DNA from: Christensenella sp. UBA7707
GTDB lineage: Bacteria > Bacillota > Clostridia > Christensenellales > CAG-138
Direction of reading: 5' to 3'
NCBI GenBank assembly: GCA_002482435.1
Contig: DLFZ01000195.1
Coordinates: forward strand, 1-12,109
DNA length: 12,109 bases
Part shown: positions 1 through 6,229 of the stretch, piece by piece
Position numbering within the stretch: the first letter of the stretch is position 1
Layout of the letters: each line of letters starts with the position of its first letter
Position numbers and translations under genes: made by a program
Notes under the pieces: model-generated
The model's database searches: none
What the model was told of the DNA's origin: nothing
Seen by the model: the letters and a program-made list of their open reading frames with translations, nothing else

Positions 1-504
1 CTTAAGCTTGTGGAGGATAAGTGCAAAGAGCTTGGCGTAAACGTCGCTTTGAGCGAAGTGTGGGCCAAGGGCGGCGAGGGCGGAAAGGCGCTTGCCGAAG
101 AAGTGGTGCGGCTGTGCGAGCAGCAAAACGAGTTCCGTTTTGCTTACGATGCGGAATCCTCCATCCTAGAAAAGCTCGAAGCCATTGCAAAGGATGTTTA
201 CCATGCCGACGGCGTGCAGCTTGCGGGCAGCGCCTCCAAACAGCTCAAGCAATTGACCGAGCTTGGCTTTGGCAACCTCCCCGTGTGCATGGCAAAAACG
301 CAGTACAGCTTCTCCGACGAGCCGACCCTTTTGGGCGCGCCGCGCGGCTTTACCATTACGGTTCGAAACCTCAAGGTCAGCGCGGGCGCGGGCTTCATTG
401 TAGCGCTCACGGGTGACGTTATGACGATGCCGGGGCTTCCCAAGCTCCCCGCCGCCGAGAAGATCGACGTGGACGAAAACGGCAAAATTTCGGGGCTTTT
501 TTAA
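1..504 (+). CDS. fhs: Formate-tetrahydrofolate ligase, C-terminal part (5' truncated by window)
   Basis: This is the C-terminal 167 residues of formate-THF ligase, which joins formate to THF using ATP to give 10-formyl-THF in the cytoplasm. The frame is open from base 1 with no start, so the gene begins outside the window; the family is usually about 555 residues. Recognition rests on the very conserved C-terminal block containing GAGFIVALTGDVMTMPGLPK and the following residues, which end in a DENGKISGLF-type tail. An upstream part reads like the family's adaptor region, with a central FGNLPVCMAKTQYSFSDEP stretch. The TAA stop at 502-504 overlaps the Shine-Dalgarno of fchA, so the two are clearly co-transcribed. 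The downstream order fchA-folD continues the same pathway, which supports the call. Nothing in the visible part looks damaged. Confidence 0.96.
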   Translation, partial: LKLVEDKCKELGVNVALSEVWAKGGEGGKALAEEVVRLCEQQNEFRFAYDAESSILEKLEAIAKDVYHADGVQLAGSASKQLKQLTELGFGNLPVCMAKTQYSFSDEPTLLGAPRGFTITVRNLKVSAGAGFIVALTGDVMTMPGLPKLPAAEKIDVDENGKISGLF

Positions 505-513
505 GGAGAAACA

Positions 514-1143
514 ATGAGCATGACAACAATGAGCTGCGAGGCTTTTGTGGAAGCCCTCGCGAGCAAGGAACCCGTACCGGGCGGCGGCGGCGCGAGCGCG
601 CTTGTTGGCGCGGTCGGCACAGCGCTTGGCAACATGGTGGGGAGCCTCACCCTTGGAAAAAAGAAATATGCCGACGTGCAGGAAGATATCGTTCGCTTGA
701 AAGCCAAGGCCGACAAGCTGCAAGCTGAATTTCTCACGCTTGTTGAAAAGGATGCCGAGGTGTTTGAGCCGCTTTCCAAGGCGTACGGGCTGCCCAAGGA
801 AACCGAGCAGGAGCGGGCGCATAAGGAAAAGGTAATGGAACAGGCGCTCAAGGCCGCCTGCGAGGTGCCGCTTGGCATCATGGCGTGCTGCTGCGAGGCC
901 ATTGAGATGATGGAGGAGTTTGCTTTGAAAGGCTCTGCCATCGCCATCAGCGATGCGGGCTGCGGTGCCGCGTGCTGCCGGGCCGCGCTAACGGCGGCGT
1001 CGCTTAACGTGTTCATCAACACAAAATCTATGCTCGACAGGGCGTATGCCGAAAAAGCGGAAGCGCAGGCAAACAAGATGCTTGAGAAATATGTGCCGCT
1101 TTGCGACGGCATCTTCAACAGCGTCATGTCGCGCCTGCGCTGA
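514..1143 (+). CDS. fchA: Methenyltetrahydrofolate cyclohydrolase (FTCD-C/FchA family)
   Basis: The 209-residue product matches the stand-alone cyclodeaminase/cyclohydrolase family (FTCD_C) in length and sequence. FchA interconverts 10-formyl-THF and 5,10-methenyl-THF. The N-terminal VPGGGGASA glycine-rich motif (about residues 22-30) is the family hallmark. It is followed by helical segments and the conserved SDAG region near residue 148, in an unusually cysteine-rich stretch (MACCCEA, GCGAACC). The start at 514 is set by AAGGAG at 503-508, five bases upstream and overlapping the fhs stop. Later in-frame ATGs at 520 and 529 are possible but worse placed. Glutamate formiminotransferase-cyclodeaminase of histidine degradation is the main alternative. 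Position between fhs and folD and the single-domain length favour the one-carbon cyclohydrolase. Confidence 0.93.
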   Translation: MSMTTMSCEAFVEALASKEPVPGGGGASALVGAVGTALGNMVGSLTLGKKKYADVQEDIVRLKAKADKLQAEFLTLVEKDAEVFEPLSKAYGLPKETEQERAHKEKVMEQALKAACEVPLGIMACCCEAIEMMEEFALKGSAIAISDAGCGAACCRAALTAASLNVFINTKSMLDRAYAEKAEAQANKMLEKYVPLCDGIFNSVMSRLR

Positions 1144-1158
1144 AAGGGTAAAAAGGAA

Positions 1159-2013
1159 ATGGCAAAGCTTTTATCGGGAAAAGAAGTCGCCGCGGCGCTT
1201 GACGCACAGCTTGCGGCTCGTGTTGAGGCGCTTAAGGAAAAGGGCGTTACACCTTGCCTTGCGATTGTGCGTGTTGGCGAGCGCGGAGACGATGTTGCTT
1301 ATGAAAACAGCGCTGTAAAGCGCTGCGAGAAAGTCGGCGTGCGCGTCGAAAAATTCATTTTGCCGGAAACCGCCACGCAGGAGGAGCTTCTTCGCGTGAT
1401 CGATGAGGTGAACCAAAGCCAAAGCATCAGCGGGTGCCTGCTGTTCCGGCCGCTCCCCAAGCATATGAACGATGATGTCGTAAGGAATGCGCTTTTGCCG
1501 CAAAAGGATGTGGACGGCATTACGAACGGGTCGCTTGCGGGCGTGTTCGCGGGTGTAGACAAGGGCTTTCCGCCCTGCACGGCGCAGGCTTGCATGGAGA
1601 TTTTGGACTTTTTCGGTTTGGACGTTTCGGGCAAGCGCGCGGCGGTCATTGGCCGTTCGCTGGTGGTGGGAAAACCTGCCGCGATGATGCTTGTACAAAA
1701 AAATGCCACGGTAACGGTGTGCCACACCAAAACCAAGGATATGCCTTCCGTCTGCCGCGAGGCCGATATCCTAATCGTATCGGCCGGCCGCGCGGGCGTT
1801 ATCGGCAAAGAATATGTAAGGCCTGGGCAGATCGTGATCGATGTTGGCATCAATGTTGACGAAAACGGCAAGCTGTGCGGCGATGTGCTCTTTGAGGAAG
1901 CGGAACCCGTTGTTGAGGCAATCACGCCCGTACCGGGCGGGGTAGGCGCGGTAACGACCTCGGTCTTGATCAAGCACGTCGTTGACGCCGCATCTAGGGC
2001 GGTGAGCGTATGA
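1159..2013 (+). CDS. folD: Methylenetetrahydrofolate dehydrogenase (FolD family), cyclohydrolase site apparently altered
   Basis: The 284-residue product is full length for FolD, which oxidises or reduces between 5,10-methylene- and methenyl-THF with NAD(P) and usually also hydrolyses methenyl-THF. Visible motifs are the KDVDG substrate motif (residues 116-120), the dinucleotide-binding GRSLVVGKPAAMML segment (about 172-185), DVGIN near 232, and the C-terminal TPVPGGVGAVT block. Against the usual Y-x3-K-x-K motif the sequence reads YENSAVK (48-54), so the catalytic lysine position is Ala52. The usual Gln in the VQLPLP motif is Phe96 (LLFRPLP). The enzyme may therefore act mainly as a dehydrogenase, with FchA doing the cyclohydrolase step. 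ATG at 1159 follows AAAGGG (1143-1148) and AAGG (1153-1156). The stop overlaps the next start (ATGA at 2010-2013). Confidence 0.96.
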   Translation: MAKLLSGKEVAAALDAQLAARVEALKEKGVTPCLAIVRVGERGDDVAYENSAVKRCEKVGVRVEKFILPETATQEELLRVIDEVNQSQSISGCLLFRPLPKHMNDDVVRNALLPQKDVDGITNGSLAGVFAGVDKGFPPCTAQACMEILDFFGLDVSGKRAAVIGRSLVVGKPAAMMLVQKNATVTVCHTKTKDMPSVCREADILIVSAGRAGVIGKEYVRPGQIVIDVGINVDENGKLCGDVLFEEAEPVVEAITPVPGGVGAVTTSVLIKHVVDAASRAVSV

Positions 2014-2828
2014 ACTTGTTTTCGCCCGCCGAGTTTGTGGAGAACTATACCGCAATCGGCGAAAAAAAGGCGATGGCTCCCGTCTGGAAGCTTTTGCTTT
2101 TGGGCATTCCCGGAGGCTTGTTCATCGCTTTGGGCGCGGCGGTAGCCAGTACCGCGGTGCACGACATCGCAAACGTGGGGCTTGCCCGCATGGTAAGCGG
2201 GCTGTTGTTCCCGCTGGGGCTCATCGTCGTGCTCATGACGGGTGCCGAGCTTTTTACGGGGAACAGCCTCATCGCCATTTCCGTTTTGGAAAAGCGCACC
2301 ACCATGGGAAGGATGCTTCGTAATTGGGTGCTTGTTTACCTCGGAAACTTTGCAGGCGCGCTTCTACTGGCGGCATGCTGTGCCTATTTCGGGCAGCTTA
2401 ACTATTCCGATGGAGGGCTGGCGGTATATGCGATCAAGGTAGCGACAACAAAAAGCGCCATGCCGTTTTCAAGCGCGTTTGTTATGGGCGTTTTTTGCAA
2501 CGTGCTCGTATGTGCGTCCGTGATGATGGCGCTTTGCGCGAAGGATGTTGCTGGGCGCGCAATCGGCGCGTATGTTGCGGTGGCCATGTTCGTGATATGC
2601 GGGTTTGAGCATAGTGTGGCCAACATGTTTTACGTACCCGTGGGACTGTTTGCAACAACCGTTCCGAAGTACGCAGCACTTGCAGCACAGGCCGGTATAG
2701 ATACCTCGGCTTTGACATGGGGCAACTTTTTGTGGAAAAACCTTTTGCCTGTGACCTTGGGGAACGCTGTCGGCGGCGTAGGGTTTGGGGCTTTGATTTG
2801 GGCGGGGAACCGCACAAAAAAGGCGTAA
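2010..2828 (+). CDS. Formate/nitrite transporter (FNT) family channel, probably formate
   Basis: This 272-residue, very hydrophobic protein has the six-helix pattern of the FNT family, pentameric inner-membrane channels for formate, nitrite or hydrosulfide. Diagnostic motifs are GAELFTGN (residues 78-85), the central-helix GFEHSVANM (198-206, with the pore histidine at 201) and a C-terminal PVTLGNAVGGV helix (about 247-257). It overlaps folD by 4 bp (ATGA), implying translational coupling; only a weak GGTGAG precedes the start. Its place directly behind fhs-fchA-folD argues that formate, the substrate of Fhs, is what it moves, either bringing it in for assimilation or releasing excess. FocA/FdhC is the best label, but substrate choice within FNT cannot be read from sequence with certainty. 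Nitrite (NirC-like) or hydrosulfide remain possible. Confidence 0.93.
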   Translation: MNLFSPAEFVENYTAIGEKKAMAPVWKLLLLGIPGGLFIALGAAVASTAVHDIANVGLARMVSGLLFPLGLIVVLMTGAELFTGNSLIAISVLEKRTTMGRMLRNWVLVYLGNFAGALLLAACCAYFGQLNYSDGGLAVYAIKVATTKSAMPFSSAFVMGVFCNVLVCASVMMALCAKDVAGRAIGAYVAVAMFVICGFEHSVANMFYVPVGLFATTVPKYAALAAQAGIDTSALTWGNFLWKNLLPVTLGNAVGGVGFGALIWAGNRTKKA

Positions 2829-2857
2829 TCGAAAACACGGCGAATTAAATACTTTAT

Positions 2858-2954
2858 GGTAGAGTAGGAACGGTGCGTTAAGTGCCGGCGGATGGGAAGT
2901 TGCCGCCGGACGAAGGGGTGAAAGCCCCGCGGTGCCGTATCCGCGTCCACTGCC
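2858..2954 (+). promoter_or_regulatory. Tetrahydrofolate (THF-I) riboswitch aptamer
   Basis: The RNA matches the THF-I riboswitch layout and conserved bases: a GAGTAG-like 5' segment, GCGTTAAGTG, a GATGGGA loop, GGACGAA, GCGGTG and TATCCGC in that order. Stems can be drawn by hand: P1 GGTAG/CTGCC (2858-2862 with 2950-2954, one G-U), P2 ACGG/CCGT (2870-2873 with 2935-2938), P3 CCGGCGG/CCGCCGG (2885-2891 with 2903-2909), and P4 GGGGU/GCCCC with a GAAA loop (2915-2919 with 2924-2928). A loop-3 GGA (2895-2897) can pair with TCC (2940-2942) as the expected pseudoknot. It precedes folT, a typical THF-riboswitch target, so folate sufficiency should switch the transporter and folC off. Only weak promoter-like A/T sequence is seen at about 2840-2856. 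Confidence 0.95.
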
Positions 2955-2967
2955 GCATAGGGGGAAG

Positions 2968-3004
2968 AGCCCTCTTTTGCGGTGCTGCAAAAGGAGGGCT
3001 TTTT
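2968..3004 (+). terminator. Riboswitch expression platform: terminator hairpin that also encloses the folT Shine-Dalgarno
   Basis: A 13-bp stem (2968-2980 with 2987-3000, one bulged G at 2994, loop GGTGCT) runs straight into five Ts at 3000-3004, as in an intrinsic terminator. The 3' arm contains AGGAGG (2992-2997), the only good ribosome binding site for the ATG at 3005, so the folded hairpin would also hide it. An alternative stem, TGCCGCA (2951-2957) with TGCGGTG (2978-2984), enclosing AGGG/CCCT (2959-2962 with 2970-2973), uses the P1 3' strand and the terminator's 5' arm. It can serve as the antiterminator when ligand is absent. The pairings are visible; the switching is inferred. Confidence 0.85.
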
Positions 3005-3544
3005 ATGACCAATCAAGAACAAACCACGAAGAAAATTTGGAACATTCGCTCCTTGGTAATCATGGCGGTGCTTGTTGCCGCCGAAATCGTGCTTTCGCGT
3101 TTTCTTTCCTTTTCCACATGGAACTTAAAAATCGGCTTTGCGTTTGTGCCCGTGGTTCTTGCGGCCATGCTGCTGGGGCCTGTGAGAGCGGCGATCGTTG
3201 GCGGTATGGCGGATTTTCTGGGGGCAATCCTGTTCCCGATCGGCGCGTACTTTCCCGGCTTCACGTTAACGGCGGCGCTGGTAGGCCTTGTTTACGGGTT
3301 ATTCCTATATAAAAAACAAACCTTTCTCCGCGTTTTGTGTGCCGTAGGCATCAACCAGCTTGTTTTGAGCCTGTTTCTGAATACATATTGGATCTCGGTG
3401 CTGTATGACTCAGCGTATCAGGCGCTTCTTGTAACCCGCCTTACGCAATGCGCCATTTTAATTCCCGTACAAATTGGCGTTATTTGGCTTATGATAAAGA
3501 CGGCAATGGGTTATTTAAGAAAGAAGGCACAGGAATGGATTTAA
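3005..3544 (+). CDS. folT: ECF transporter S component, folate family (FolT)
   Basis: This 179-residue, highly hydrophobic protein with about six membrane segments is the substrate-binding (S) subunit of an energy-coupling factor transporter, which captures folate and works with shared EcfA/A'/T modules encoded elsewhere. Segments include WNLKIGFAFVPVVLAAMLLGP (broken near residues 39-59) and PGFTLTAALVGLVYGLF (84-100), both typical of FolT-like S components. The ATG at 3005 is chosen because AGGAGG at 2992-2997 sits eight bases upstream; the longer open frame back to 2882 runs through the riboswitch and is not coding. Control by the THF riboswitch and overlap with folC firmly support folate rather than riboflavin, queuosine or thiamine. 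The stop overlaps the folC start by ten bases. Confidence 0.93.
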   Translation: MTNQEQTTKKIWNIRSLVIMAVLVAAEIVLSRFLSFSTWNLKIGFAFVPVVLAAMLLGPVRAAIVGGMADFLGAILFPIGAYFPGFTLTAALVGLVYGLFLYKKQTFLRVLCAVGINQLVLSLFLNTYWISVLYDSAYQALLVTRLTQCAILIPVQIGVIWLMIKTAMGYLRKKAQEWI

Positions 3545-4806
3545 AGCAGGCCATGGCTTTCCTCCACCAAACGTCGTGGATGGGGAGCCGGCTGGGTCTT
3601 GAAAGAATCAGCAATTTTTTGCATGGGTTGGGCGACCCGCAGAACGCTCTGAAGTTCGTTCATATCGCGGGCACCAACGGCAAGGGTTCTACGGCGGCCA
3701 TGCTCGAGGCGGTTTTGCGTGCTGCCGGCTACCGCACGGGGCTTTATACTTCGCCCCATCTTTTGCGCTTCAACGAGCGAATTCGTGTAAACGGCGAGGA
3801 AATTACGGACGCCGAGCTGATTTCGCTATCGGAGGAGCTTGTTCCTTACGTTGATGCCACGGAGGAAAAACCGACCGAGTTTGAACTCGTGACGGCGCTT
3901 GCTTTCCTGCATTTTCAAAAATGCGGCTGCGACATCGTGGTTTTGGAGGTGGGCTTAGGCGGGCGGCTCGACGCTACCAATGCGATAAGCGCCTGCGAGC
4001 TCGCGGTGATCACCAACATCGACTTTGACCATACCGAAGTGCTTGGGGATACGCTCACAAAAATCGCCCGCGAAAAGGCGGGCATCATAAAAATGCACAC
4101 ATCGGTGCTTCTCAGCGACCAAACGGAGGAGGCAACAGAGGCTGTTGCAGCCGTATGCGAGGCGCTGGAAGCTCCCCTCACGGTTACGGATGCTGCGTCG
4201 CTTTTGCCGCTTACGGCGGGGATGGACGGACAGCGCTTTCATTACCGGGCGCGAAAGGATTTGCATTTAAGCCTTCTTGGCGCATACCAGCTGAGAAACG
4301 CCGCCACTGCGCTGGACGCGGCGGATATTTTGCGTGAAAAAGGTTGGAACATACCGGAGGAAGCGATTTACGAGGGGCTTCAAAACGCCGTTTGGCCCGG
4401 GCGCTTCGAGGTGCTTTCGCACGCGCCTGCGGTTGTTGTGGACGGGGCGCACAACCCCGACGGCGTAAGGTCGCTTGTTGAAAGCCTGGATCTCTATTTT
4501 GCGGGACGGAAAATGACTGTCGTAACGGGTGTTATGGCCGATAAGGATTATGAAACGATCATTTCGGAGCTTGCGCCGTACGCGAAACGCTTCATCGCCG
4601 TTACGCCGGACAACAAGCGTGCCTTGCCTTCGACTCGCTACAAAGAAATGATAGAAAACGTATTCGGCGGGGAAGTGATTGACGGCAAAACCATAAAAAA
4701 CGGGCTTTCGATCGCGCTAAAATTATCAACTGCCGATGACGCCATCCTTGTTTGCGGCTCGCTCTATATGGTAGGGGAAGCACGCGAGTTTTTCGGCAAA
4801 CACTAA
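3535..4806 (+). CDS. folC: Folylpolyglutamate synthase / dihydrofolate synthase
   Basis: The 423-residue product has the usual FolC length. FolC adds glutamates to folates with ATP, trapping them in the cell, and in many bacteria also makes dihydrofolate from dihydropteroate. Motifs are the P-loop GTNGKGST (residues 46-53), GLGGRLDATN, the TNIDFDHTEVLG segment, REKAGIIK (with the lysine that is carbamylated in the family), and DGAHNPDG in the C-terminal ligase domain. The start at 3535 is preferred over an upstream ATG at 3448: it gives the canonical N terminus, has AAGG seven bases upstream, and overlaps the folT stop, implying coupled translation. It therefore shares the riboswitch-controlled transcript, linking uptake with retention of folate. 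No folP, folB or folK lies nearby, so salvage rather than synthesis is the local theme. Confidence 0.96.
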   Translation: MDLKQAMAFLHQTSWMGSRLGLERISNFLHGLGDPQNALKFVHIAGTNGKGSTAAMLEAVLRAAGYRTGLYTSPHLLRFNERIRVNGEEITDAELISLSEELVPYVDATEEKPTEFELVTALAFLHFQKCGCDIVVLEVGLGGRLDATNAISACELAVITNIDFDHTEVLGDTLTKIAREKAGIIKMHTSVLLSDQTEEATEAVAAVCEALEAPLTVTDAASLLPLTAGMDGQRFHYRARKDLHLSLLGAYQLRNAATALDAADILREKGWNIPEEAIYEGLQNAVWPGRFEVLSHAPAVVVDGAHNPDGVRSLVESLDLYFAGRKMTVVTGVMADKDYETIISELAPYAKRFIAVTPDNKRALPSTRYKEMIENVFGGEVIDGKTIKNGLSIALKLSTADDAILVCGSLYMVGEAREFFGKH

Positions 4807-4824
4807 AAAAACGAACAGAAAAGG

Positions 4825-4860
4825 TGTGCTGCGACAAAGAGAGGTTGCGGCACATTTTTT
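4825..4860 (+). terminator. Intrinsic terminator after folC
   Basis: An 11-bp stem (4825-4835 with 4844-4854, two G-U pairs) with an eight-base loop is followed by six Ts (4855-4860). It lies 18 bases after the folC stop and separates the folate region from the arr region. Confidence 0.9.
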
Positions 4861-5141
4861 GTTTGGCTTTGCTTCGAAGAACGTTGAACAGCACGGAGAG
4901 GGGGGGCGCAATCTTCATAGAAGGGAGGCTGACGGGCAGCTTTGAACCGCGGTTGCTTGTACAATGGAAATCTATTAACTTACTTACCAGTGATATATAA
5001 TGGAAATAATAGGAAGTTTGTTTGCAACAGAAAGGATTGGCTGTTTTCAGATTTTTTGGGATTGAGAGAGCAGGTTGGAGATATGTATGAAGCAAACTGT
5101 TTGTGCGGACAATAAATTGAAATTAGCAGGGAGGATTTGTT
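4861..5141. other. Leader region upstream of arr; no supported gene
   Basis: After the folC terminator no convincing gene starts before arr. A plus-strand frame open to 5000 has a more protein-like last third (from about 4888), but no usable start or ribosome site, so at most it is a gene remnant. Composition shifts to AT-rich from about 4960. A perfect TATAAT hexamer lies at 4996-5001, with only a poor -35 (TATTAA at 4973-4978, 17-bp spacing), about 140 bases before the arr start, leaving a leader of roughly 130 bases. Nothing else was recognised. Confidence 0.45.
4973..5001 (+). promoter_or_regulatory. Candidate promoter for arr
   Basis: TATAAT at 4996-5001 is a perfect -10 hexamer in an AT-rich stretch. 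The -35 at 17-bp spacing (TATTAA, 4973-4978) is weak. It is the best promoter-like site between the folC terminator and arr; no experimental start is implied. Confidence 0.4.
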
Positions 5142-5576
5142 ATGAATAAAAACAACGAACAGGCACCGTCCAATCCCTTGGACAGTGGGCCTTTTTATCA
5201 CGGAACAAAAGCTGCCCTGAAGCCGGGAGATTTACTGGTACCTGGCTATAGCTCAAACTATGGTGAGAGAAAAAATGCGAACTACGTCTACCTGACCGCG
5301 ACATTGGATGCGGCCAAGTGGGGAGCGGAACTGGCGGTGGGCGATGCACCCGGTCGGATCTATCGTGTAGAACCATCGGGCCATTTCGAAGATGATCCCA
5401 ATCTTACAGACAAGAAGTTTCCAGGGAATCCAACGAGATCCTACCGAACTCAACATCCACTGCGCGTAGTGGATGAGGTGTTGGACTGGGAAGGACACTC
5501 TCCGGAGGCACTCAAAAACATGAGAGATCACCTTGCCGAGCTTAAACGGCTTGGTATCGAGGCAATTAACGACTGA
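5142..5576 (+). CDS. arr: Rifamycin (rifampin) ADP-ribosyltransferase, Arr family
   Basis: The 144-residue product has the size and sequence of Arr, a cytoplasmic enzyme that transfers ADP-ribose from NAD to the 23-hydroxyl of rifamycins and so inactivates them. Family blocks are FYHGTKAALKPGDLLVPG (residues 18-35), NYVYLTATLDAAKWGAELA (47-65), FEDDPNLTDKKFPGNPTRSY (82-101) and the HPLRVV segment. Residues matching the His-Tyr-Asp set of characterised Arr enzymes are H20, Y50 and D84 or D85, so the enzyme looks intact. The start is fixed by AGGGAGG (5128-5134), seven bases before ATG. It is flanked by AT-rich noncoding DNA and a small unknown gene, and isolated from the folate block by a terminator. 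The context fits horizontal gain, though no transposase or attachment site is visible. Confidence 0.95.
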   Translation: MNKNNEQAPSNPLDSGPFYHGTKAALKPGDLLVPGYSSNYGERKNANYVYLTATLDAAKWGAELAVGDAPGRIYRVEPSGHFEDDPNLTDKKFPGNPTRSYRTQHPLRVVDEVLDWEGHSPEALKNMRDHLAELKRLGIEAIND

Positions 5577-5649
5577 CCATGGGATGGTTTGTAAATTCCA
5601 ACGGTCAAAAGGTATTTGGGTGAGACAAACGAAAAGGGGGGCAGGTACG

Positions 5650-5985
5650 ATGAAAATTATCAAAGAAGGCAGCCTCGAAGAATATCAAAGAAAAGAAAAA
5701 GAAGAAGCGGCGAGAAAAACGATGCCGTGGTCAAGGGAATGCGGCTGTAGCAAATGCGGGGCAAAATTTGTGGTTGATATAAACGATTTGGTGGTTGCCT
5801 CATCGAGCGAAACTGACCACGGCTATCTTTGCTTTTGCCCCACCTGTGAGGATCTGGTGGATATCGGCTATGTCGATTATCAGATAAATGACAACAATGG
5901 AAAACTTGTAGAAACCCGTTCCGTGATTTTGAAGAACCGAAAACGTTATAAAAGCCAGTTTAATAAGCTTTCAAAGAAAAAGTGA
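5650..5985 (+). CDS. Small four-cysteine zinc-ribbon protein of unknown function
   Basis: I do not recognise this 111-residue protein. It starts with a charged, probably helical segment rich in Lys/Glu (residues 5-23). Two CxxC knuckles follow, C33-x2-C36 (CSKCG) and C63-x2-C66 (CPTC), spaced 26 residues apart, which is the pattern of a single zinc ribbon; C31 and C61 are extra cysteines next to each knuckle. The tail (about 90-111) is very basic (KNRKRYKSQ and KLSKKK), suggesting nucleic-acid contact. ATG at 5650 is chosen because a run of six Gs (5636-5641) lies upstream and the N terminus is then compact; an upstream ATG at 5533 would overlap arr. It lies 73 bases behind arr and could share its transcript. 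Any link to rifamycin resistance is speculation. Confidence 0.7.
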   Translation: MKIIKEGSLEEYQRKEKEEAARKTMPWSRECGCSKCGAKFVVDINDLVVASSSETDHGYLCFCPTCEDLVDIGYVDYQINDNNGKLVETRSVILKNRKRYKSQFNKLSKKK

Positions 5986-5999
5986 TAAGTAGCCTTCTC

Positions 6000-6143
6000 G
6001 GTGAAGGTGGCGCGAAGCTTGAAACGGTGAAATAAGCCACCTTTACGATGTAGGTTTCAAATGAGGCGCGGGAACAGGGGGCAACGCACACTGCCTACTG
6101 TCCTTCACCATGCTTAACTAGGGGTAGACTTTGATTCTCCCCT
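6000..6143 (+). ncRNA. Unidentified structured RNA-like element (three-way junction plus adjacent hairpin)
   Basis: The noncoding stretch behind the zinc-ribbon gene holds nested complementarities. An 8-bp closing stem, GGTGAAGG/CCTTCACC (6000-6007 with 6102-6109), encloses two arms. Arm one has GCGC/GCGC (6010-6013 with 6066-6069), TTGAAAC/GTTTCAA (6019-6025 with 6054-6060) and an inner GGTG/CACC (6026-6029 with 6038-6041). Arm two has ACAG/CTGT (6074-6077 with 6098-6101) and GGCA/TGCC (6080-6083 with 6092-6095). A further hairpin AGGGG(T)AGA/TCTCCCCT follows at 6120-6143. An alternative 8-bp pairing AAGGTGGC/GCCACCTT (6004-6011 with 6036-6043) competes with the closing stem. I do not recognise the family. 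A truncated group II intron domain I is one idea, but no domain V or reverse transcriptase is present. Strand is assumed from the neighbours. Confidence 0.5.
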
Positions 6144-6190
6144 GTATTCGCATACAATTTTTCATATGGATTATGGTAAAATCATTCAGT

Positions 6191-6209
6191 TTATACATTA
6201 CTTATACAT
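6191..6209. repeat. Tandem 8-mer direct repeat upstream of the GH18 promoter
   Basis: TTATACAT occurs at 6191-6198 and again at 6202-6209, an 11-bp period, close to one helical turn. It lies just upstream of the -10 region of the glycosidase gene and could be an operator or activator site; chance in AT-rich DNA is possible. Confidence 0.5.
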
Positions 6210-6229
6210 GGTTTCACAAACCCCGAACA

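Noticed and set aside
2882..3004. Plus-strand frame reading into folT from 2882
   Set aside because: It translates the riboswitch and terminator, so it is not coding; folT starts at 3005.
3448..3534. Longer N terminus for folC starting at ATG 3448
   Set aside because: It lies inside folT in another frame, lacks a ribosome site and adds residues absent from the family; the ATG at 3535 is well placed.
4752..5000. 82-codon plus-strand frame ending inside the arr leader
   Set aside because: It starts within folC and crosses a strong terminator. The last third looks somewhat protein-like but has no start or ribosome site; possibly a remnant, not supported.
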